From NCBI RefSeq assembly GCF_000013885.1, contig NC_007964.1, positions 2,094,001-2,158,000 of the forward strand: a stretch of 64,000 nucleotides of DNA. Reading direction: 5' to 3'. This DNA comes from Nitrobacter hamburgensis X14. Its GTDB lineage: Bacteria; Pseudomonadota; Alphaproteobacteria; Rhizobiales; Xanthobacteraceae. The notes below the pieces were generated by a model, which had not been told where the DNA came from, did no database searches, and saw only the letters and a list, made by a program, of their open reading frames with translations. Shown piece by piece: positions 59,664 through 64,000 of this stretch (the first letter of the stretch is position 1; each line of letters starts with the position of its first letter). The translations under genes and the position numbers were made by a program.

Positions 59664-60773
59664 TCAGACGGAGCGAACTTCGCCTGTTGAGCCCCTAGGA
59701 CCGGTCAACCACCCGAACCTGTTTGCATGACCCAAGAGGACAATTTTGGTCCGATGGTGTGCCGGTCGATCGAAGAAGCGCCAGACGACGTAAGCGAGTG
59801 TGAATGCGCCGGCGATGATGGTGCCGACGAAAAGTGCGACATTCCGCTGTGGGGCGAGCGTGTTGAAAATGACGTACCCGAATTGCATGTGCAGCAGATA
59901 GAGCGGATAGGTGATGCCTCCTGCGGCCAGCACTAACTTGGCCGGTAGTGGTACGCGCTTGACCCGTGTGGCGAGGAGCACGATTCCAAGCGACACGACG
60001 CATATTGCGGCAACCACTTTGGGATCGAAGGATCCATTGGTGTGTACGCCAAGACGTTCGAGCTTGTGGACAGCCTGAAAAATGGCCGTTCCGAGCGCCA
60101 GCGCCGACAGCGCCCACCAGCGCGCGTCACGACGGCCGCGATAGTGCTGGTAGATAAGGAGACCGACCGCGAAGAATCCACTGTCGTCGGCCATGAACAT
60201 CTTCTCGAAGATCGGCGCGTCGATCGTTAGTTCGTTGGCGAAGGTGATCGCGAGCCAAACGATAATGATCGCGTCGATCCGGCGTGGAAACAGTCCAAGT
60301 GCCATAAAGACGGCGACCCAGGTGTAGAACACCACTTCGATCACCAGCGACCAGTAAGACGTGTCGATATAGGGCTGGCCGAGCAACGGCGCCGCGATGA
60401 ACAGGTTGGCGAACCACTGCCGCGCTGTCACCTCGAAATGGTCGGCGCCAAACAGGAGGACCGCCGCGAACGTCAGCGTCATGCAGAGGACGAACGTCGG
60501 ATAGATGCGGCTGAAGCGGGCGATGGCAAAACCGAGGGCGGTGCGCCCTTCCGCCGAGTAGGCGATGACGAAGCCGCTGATCGCGAAGAAGACCGGGACA
60601 CCGAGAAATCCGTATTGCGCCACCGGCGCCAGCGCCGGCATGGCCACCTGAGGTGCGCCGTGCGAAGCCGGCCCCCAGAAGCCATAGTGATACAGGATCA
60701 CGGCCGCCACGGCGGCGAGCCGCAGCAGGTCGAGCGCGGGCACCCGCGAAGCATCCGTCCGGTTCTGGTCCAC
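59664..60773 (-). CDS. Membrane acyltransferase (acyltransferase-3 family)
   Basis: The 369-aa protein has about ten membrane helices and the acyltransferase-3 N-terminal signature (RVPALDLLRLAAVAAVILYH, then FLGVPVFFAISGFVIAYSAE, RIYPTFVLC). The family O-acylates surface sugars or related molecules at the membrane. GTG 60773 with GGAG 8 nt upstream is the best start. It stands outside the FixK-box island, divergent from nothing nearby; the chromate transporter lies upstream on the same strand. Confidence 0.9.
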   Translation of the reverse strand: MDQNRTDASRVPALDLLRLAAVAAVILYHYGFWGPASHGAPQVAMPALAPVAQYGFLGVPVFFAISGFVIAYSAEGRTALGFAIARFSRIYPTFVLCMTLTFAAVLLFGADHFEVTARQWFANLFIAAPLLGQPYIDTSYWSLVIEVVFYTWVAVFMALGLFPRRIDAIIIVWLAITFANELTIDAPIFEKMFMADDSGFFAVGLLIYQHYRGRRDARWWALSALALGTAIFQAVHKLERLGVHTNGSFDPKVVAAICVVSLGIVLLATRVKRVPLPAKLVLAAGGITYPLYLLHMQFGYVIFNTLAPQRNVALFVGTIIAGAFTLAYVVWRFFDRPAHHRTKIVLLGHANRFGWLTGPRGSTGEVRSV

Positions 60774-60866
60774 GCGCGATCTCCAGATCGGGAACTTTCG
60801 GCAATTTCATTGAAGATCGGCTTAACGGGGCCGAGTAACTCGGGCTTAATTCGGCTATTCCGGACG

Positions 60867-62099
60867 TCAGAGGAACGCTGCTGCCGCGCCAGCGGCGGCG
60901 CTGAAAGCCACGACGACGAGCGGTGGCACCCGCCAGACGGTCAGCGGAACGAAACCAACCAGCGCGATGCCGAAGTCGGCCGGTGCGTGGATCGTCGTGG
61001 TCCACACCGGATTGTAGAGGGCCGCGCCCAGCACGCCGACCACCGCGGCGTTGACGCCTCGCATCATGGCCTGGGCGCCGACGCGCTTACGGAACGAGTC
61101 CCAGAACGGCAACGCGCCAAGGAGGATTAGCATTCCCGGCAGGAAGATACCGATGAGGCCGAGTGATGCACCGGCAAGTCCGTGCGGCTCCGGAGAGACC
61201 ACCGCGCCGAGATAGGCAGCAAAGGTGAATAGCGGGCCCGGCACCGCCTGGGCGGCGCCATAGCCAGCAAGAAAGGCGTCGTCGGTCAACCAGCCCGGCG
61301 CGACGAACGCTTCACGCAGAAAGGGGAGCACGACGTGGCCGCCGCCGAAGACGAGTGCGCCGGAACGGTAGGAGGCATCAAACAAGGCAACGCTGCTGGA
61401 TACCGTCAGGCTACGCAGTGCGGGAAGCACCGCCAGCAGGAGGAAGAACATGGCGAGGGCCACCAGTCCCACACTGCGCGACACCGGGCTATCGACCTGT
61501 CCCGAAGGAGTCTGTGCTTCGTTGCGACACAGCCAGAGACCGGCGAGCCCGCCGAGCACGATCGCTCCAATCTGGGCGACTGACGTTGCAAAGGACAGGA
61601 TGATAAGTGTTACCATCACGGCGATCGACGCGCGCTCAAGGTCGGGACAGAGGTTGCGCGCCATGTCCCAAACCGCTTGCGCGACGATAGCGACCGCCGT
61701 CAGCCTCAGCCCATGCAGCAGCCCGGCGCCCACCGATCCGCTCAGGGCGCGGGCGGAATATGCGAAGACGACGAGGATAGCGGCCGATGGCAGGGTGAAG
61801 CCGCTCCAGGCGGCAAGTGCGCCGAGATAGCCTGCCCGCATCAGCCCGATCGAGAAACCGACCTGGCTGCTGGAGGGGCCCGGCAGGAGCTGGCAAAGCC
61901 CGACGAGATCGGCGAAGGCATGTTCGTCTATCCACTTCCGGCGCACAACGAACTCATCGCGGAAGTAACCAATGTGGGCGATCGGGCCGCCGAAGCAGGA
62001 CAGTCCGAGCTTAAGAAAAATCCGGAGTACCTCCAGAGGTGAACCGAGCCTCGCCGCGCGTCCAGTACCTGTTTCGTTCGAGGAGTTGAGGTTGCTCAC
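60867..62099 (-). CDS. chrA: Chromate transporter, long (two-domain) type
   Basis: The 410-aa membrane protein has two homologous CHR halves: FLKLGLSCFGGPIAHIGYFR with LCQLLPGPSSSQVGFSIG in the first, and LVFGGGHVVLPFLREAFV with GYGAAQAVPGPLFTFAAYLG in the second. ChrA proteins export chromate or act on sulfate-like anions. GTG 62099 is chosen for GGAGAG at 9 nt and coding-like bases after it; an ATG at 62159 extends the frame by 20 residues and is possible. Intact and of normal length. Confidence 0.92.
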   Translation of the reverse strand: MSNLNSSNETGTGRAARLGSPLEVLRIFLKLGLSCFGGPIAHIGYFRDEFVVRRKWIDEHAFADLVGLCQLLPGPSSSQVGFSIGLMRAGYLGALAAWSGFTLPSAAILVVFAYSARALSGSVGAGLLHGLRLTAVAIVAQAVWDMARNLCPDLERASIAVMVTLIILSFATSVAQIGAIVLGGLAGLWLCRNEAQTPSGQVDSPVSRSVGLVALAMFFLLLAVLPALRSLTVSSSVALFDASYRSGALVFGGGHVVLPFLREAFVAPGWLTDDAFLAGYGAAQAVPGPLFTFAAYLGAVVSPEPHGLAGASLGLIGIFLPGMLILLGALPFWDSFRKRVGAQAMMRGVNAAVVGVLGAALYNPVWTTTIHAPADFGIALVGFVPLTVWRVPPLVVVAFSAAAGAAAAFL

Positions 62100-62297
62100 A
62101 AACGTCCACTCTCCAATTAGAATTCGATGGCGGCAATTTTCTGGGTCGGCCAGCACCATGCTGTCCTCGCTGTTTCAAACTCAATGACGCTTGTTGCTGA
62201 GTGGCGTCCCGTGGCAGTTGCTTAACGTGTAACTTGTGTCGGGACGGAGCCATCGCCTCGTACCAACTCTCCGTTCATCCACCAATTGCACAGTATT
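62100..62297. other. No gene seen between chrA and the IS element
   Basis: Short A/T-rich spacer without recognised sites beyond the chrA ribosome site and an alternative chrA start at 62159. Confidence 0.4.
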
Positions 62298-63755
62298 TCC
62301 GCTAATGGGATGGTCCGGCCGTGCTCCTGCCCTGCCAGCAAGCGAAGCTGGCAAGGGGCGCCAAAGACAAGGAGCACGCCATGTCTCAGACACCCAATAC
62401 CGCGATCGCCGTGATCGGCATCGATATCGGCAAGAACTCGTTCCACGTCGTGGGCCACGATGCGCGCGGCGCCATCGTGCTGCGGCAAAAGTGGTCGCGT
62501 GGCCAAGTGGAAGCGCGGCTCACCAATATACCGCCTTGCCTGATCGGCATGGAAGCCTGCGTCGGCGCACATCACCTGAGCCGCAACCTCGCATCGCTTG
62601 GTCACGATGCCAGGTTGATGCCGGCCAAATATGTCCGCCCCTATAGCAAGGGACAGAAGAACGACTTCAATGATGCCGAAGCGATTGCCGAAGCCGTGCA
62701 GCGCCCGACGATGAAGTTCGTGGCGACCAAGACCGCGGAACAACTGGATCTGCAGGCGCTGCATCGGGTGCGCGAGCGGCTGGTGTCGCAACGCACCGGC
62801 CTCATCAACCAGATTCGCGCCTTCATGCTGGAACGCGGAATCGCCGTGCGCCAGGGTATCGGCTTCCTGCGCACGGAACTGCCCACCATCCTTGCGACGC
62901 GCACTGATGCCCTGTCGCCACGCATGTTGCGTGTCATCGAGGAGTTGGCAGGCGACTGGCGTCGGCTGGATCAGCGCATCGATGGCCTATCCGGCGAGAT
63001 CGAAGCACTGGCCCGTCAAGATCAGGCATGTTCGCGCCTGATGACGGTGCCTGGCATCGGACCGATCATTTCGAGCGCCATGGTGGCCGCGATCGGCACT
63101 GGAGACGTATTCTCCAAAGGCCGCGACTTCGGCGCCTGGCTCGGACTGGTGCCCAAGCAGATTTCGACGGGAGACCGCACGATCCTCGGCCAAATCTCGA
63201 GGCGCGGCAATCGCTACCTGCGCGTTCTATTTGTGCAGGCGGCATGGGTTGTGCTGGTCAGGATAAAGAACTGGGAACGTTACGGGCTCAAATCCTGGAT
63301 CGAAGCTGCCAAGAGGCGGTTGCACCACAACGTGCTGGCGATCGCGCTCGCCAACAAGCTTGCCCGCATCGCCTGGGCGGTGCTGGCTAAAGGACGCGCC
63401 TTCGAGTTGACGAGGACCGACGATGCAGGCGTCCGACCCGCTTGATCCTCGCGCCGTGCTCGGCGCGGTCAAGGCGCAGCCTGGCAACGCCGGAGCCAGC
63501 CGCAAGCCAAGCGCGACGGCCGGCCTCGACCGCCCCTGCGCGCGACGCGATCGATTCTACGGGCCGGGACGAAGGAACGGACGCTTGGCTCGAACAAAGG
63601 AACTGCGCGAAATGAGGAGCAAGCGATGACGTAACCCTATCAACAGTTTCCAGCCGAGGTCTGCGAGAGGAATAAGAAGAGATGGAGGATCGGTCTTCCC
63701 GGCGCATGCGAACACTGGTGACCCGAATGGCCCACTTGAGGCCTGTCCGCTAATG
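62298..63755 (+). mobile_element. IS110-family insertion sequence (boundaries tentative)
   Basis: The same 10-mer, TCCGCTAATG, occurs at 62298-62307 and 63746-63755, framing the transposase gene in an interval of about 1.45 kb, the usual size of IS110/IS1111 elements. These elements usually have no terminal inverted repeats, so short shared ends are the only local clue. Boundaries need a second copy to confirm. Confidence 0.5.
62381..63445 (+). CDS. IS110-family transposase
   Basis: The 354-aa recombinase has an N-terminal DEDD (RuvC-like) domain (IAVIGIDIGKNSFHVVG, GMEACVGAHHLSRNL, KNDFNDAEAIAEAV) and the C-terminal transposase-20 domain with the conserved serine region (MTVPGIGPIISSAMVAAIG, FGAWLGLVPKQISTG, RRGNRYLRVLFVQAAW). 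ATG 62381 follows AAGGAGCACGCC. It appears intact, so the element may still move. Confidence 0.93.
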   Translation: MSQTPNTAIAVIGIDIGKNSFHVVGHDARGAIVLRQKWSRGQVEARLTNIPPCLIGMEACVGAHHLSRNLASLGHDARLMPAKYVRPYSKGQKNDFNDAEAIAEAVQRPTMKFVATKTAEQLDLQALHRVRERLVSQRTGLINQIRAFMLERGIAVRQGIGFLRTELPTILATRTDALSPRMLRVIEELAGDWRRLDQRIDGLSGEIEALARQDQACSRLMTVPGIGPIISSAMVAAIGTGDVFSKGRDFGAWLGLVPKQISTGDRTILGQISRRGNRYLRVLFVQAAWVVLVRIKNWERYGLKSWIEAAKRRLHHNVLAIALANKLARIAWAVLAKGRAFELTRTDDAGVRPA

Positions 63756-64000
63756 AGAACGCATGCGCGCTGATATCCATGGTGGCCCGCAGCAAAAGCT
63801 CCAATCAGAGGCCGGATACATTGATGCAAGACCGCAAACCAACAGCTCGACGAAAACCTCTTGCAACGCACGGCCGGACCATACATTGGGTCATTAGCGA
63901 CCGGCTCGAGCAGCAGCAACTCCAGTCATATCCCTGCCGCCGAACGCGGAAGTGAATTCAGAGTATTAGTCGCACGACCACGGGCCGTTGCCGGTTGATG
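63446..64000. other. IS 3' flank and right window edge, no gene seen
   Basis: About 310 bp after the transposase probably belong to the element. Beyond 63755 no coding sequence with a start signal was found before the window ends. Confidence 0.4.

Noticed and set aside
1..64000. CRISPR array, prophage, rRNA or tRNA genes, toxin-antitoxin module
   Set aside because: No regularly spaced repeats, phage structural or integrase genes, RNA genes or recognisable toxin-antitoxin pair were found by reading.

Overview
The window looks like a chromosome segment from an alphaproteobacterium of the Bradyrhizobium / Rhodopseudomonas / Nitrobacter / Afipia group (Nitrobacteraceae). The clearest evidence is a FixL whose haem-pocket and kinase residues fall at the same numbers as in Bradyrhizobium FixL (H200, R206, H214, R220, H291). 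High GC codon use, FixJ, FixK-type boxes and many two-domain universal stress proteins agree. No tRNA, rRNA, CRISPR array or prophage was seen.

Layout. (1) 0-10 kb: metal and envelope stress. An inactive HtrA-like PDZ protein and a frameshifted LuxR-type regulator come first. A cytochrome b561/PepSY pair then faces a PepSY - response regulator - histidine kinase - CsoR-like repressor - CzcB - CzcA run, with a CsoR-type operator at 5132-5155. (2) 10-12 kb: a graveyard of broken genes (MFS, Cj0069-family ATP-grasp, CusA, possible transposase). (3) 13-58.9 kb: a large low-oxygen survival island. It holds phosphoketolase and acetate kinase; AMP/thymidine phosphorylase, PRPP synthetase and a beta-CASP hydrolase; fixL, fixJ and a lone receiver; five CBS proteins (three fused to BON); three intact Usp proteins; Hsp20; a nitroreductase; two zinc alcohol dehydrogenases; an ADP-forming acyl-CoA synthetase fused to GNAT; a Mla-type lipid transporter; three c-type cytochromes; a CHAD protein with a kinase fusion; and an isoaspartyl methyltransferase fused to an erythromycin-esterase domain. 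(4) 59.6-64 kb: acyltransferase, chromate transporter and an IS110-type element.

The unifying signal is a set of 21 FixK/FNR-type boxes (18 exact TTGA-N6-TCAA, three with one terminal mismatch), all between 13.29 and 58.02 kb. Most are centred 62-78 nt upstream of a start codon, as expected for a -41.5 activator site plus a short leader. FixL/FixJ, encoded in the island, normally drive fixK; fixK itself is not in the window. One box has no gene after it but is followed at the right distance by five consecutive stem-loops ending in U-tracts: a candidate FixK-activated small RNA (about 13488-13688).

How the genes may work together (inference): under low oxygen, pentose phosphates, including ribose from nucleotides, could be cut by phosphoketolase to acetyl phosphate and cashed in as ATP by acetate kinase. 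The acyl-CoA synthetase, alcohol dehydrogenases and cytochromes would handle carbon and redox, while Usp, CBS, BON, Hsp20, protein repair and lipid transport protect resting cells. The island is also decaying: a P-type ATPase without its phosphorylation site, two remnants of another P-type ATPase, two Usp remnants, a DUF4010 fragment and a GroEL fragment point to past duplication and loss.
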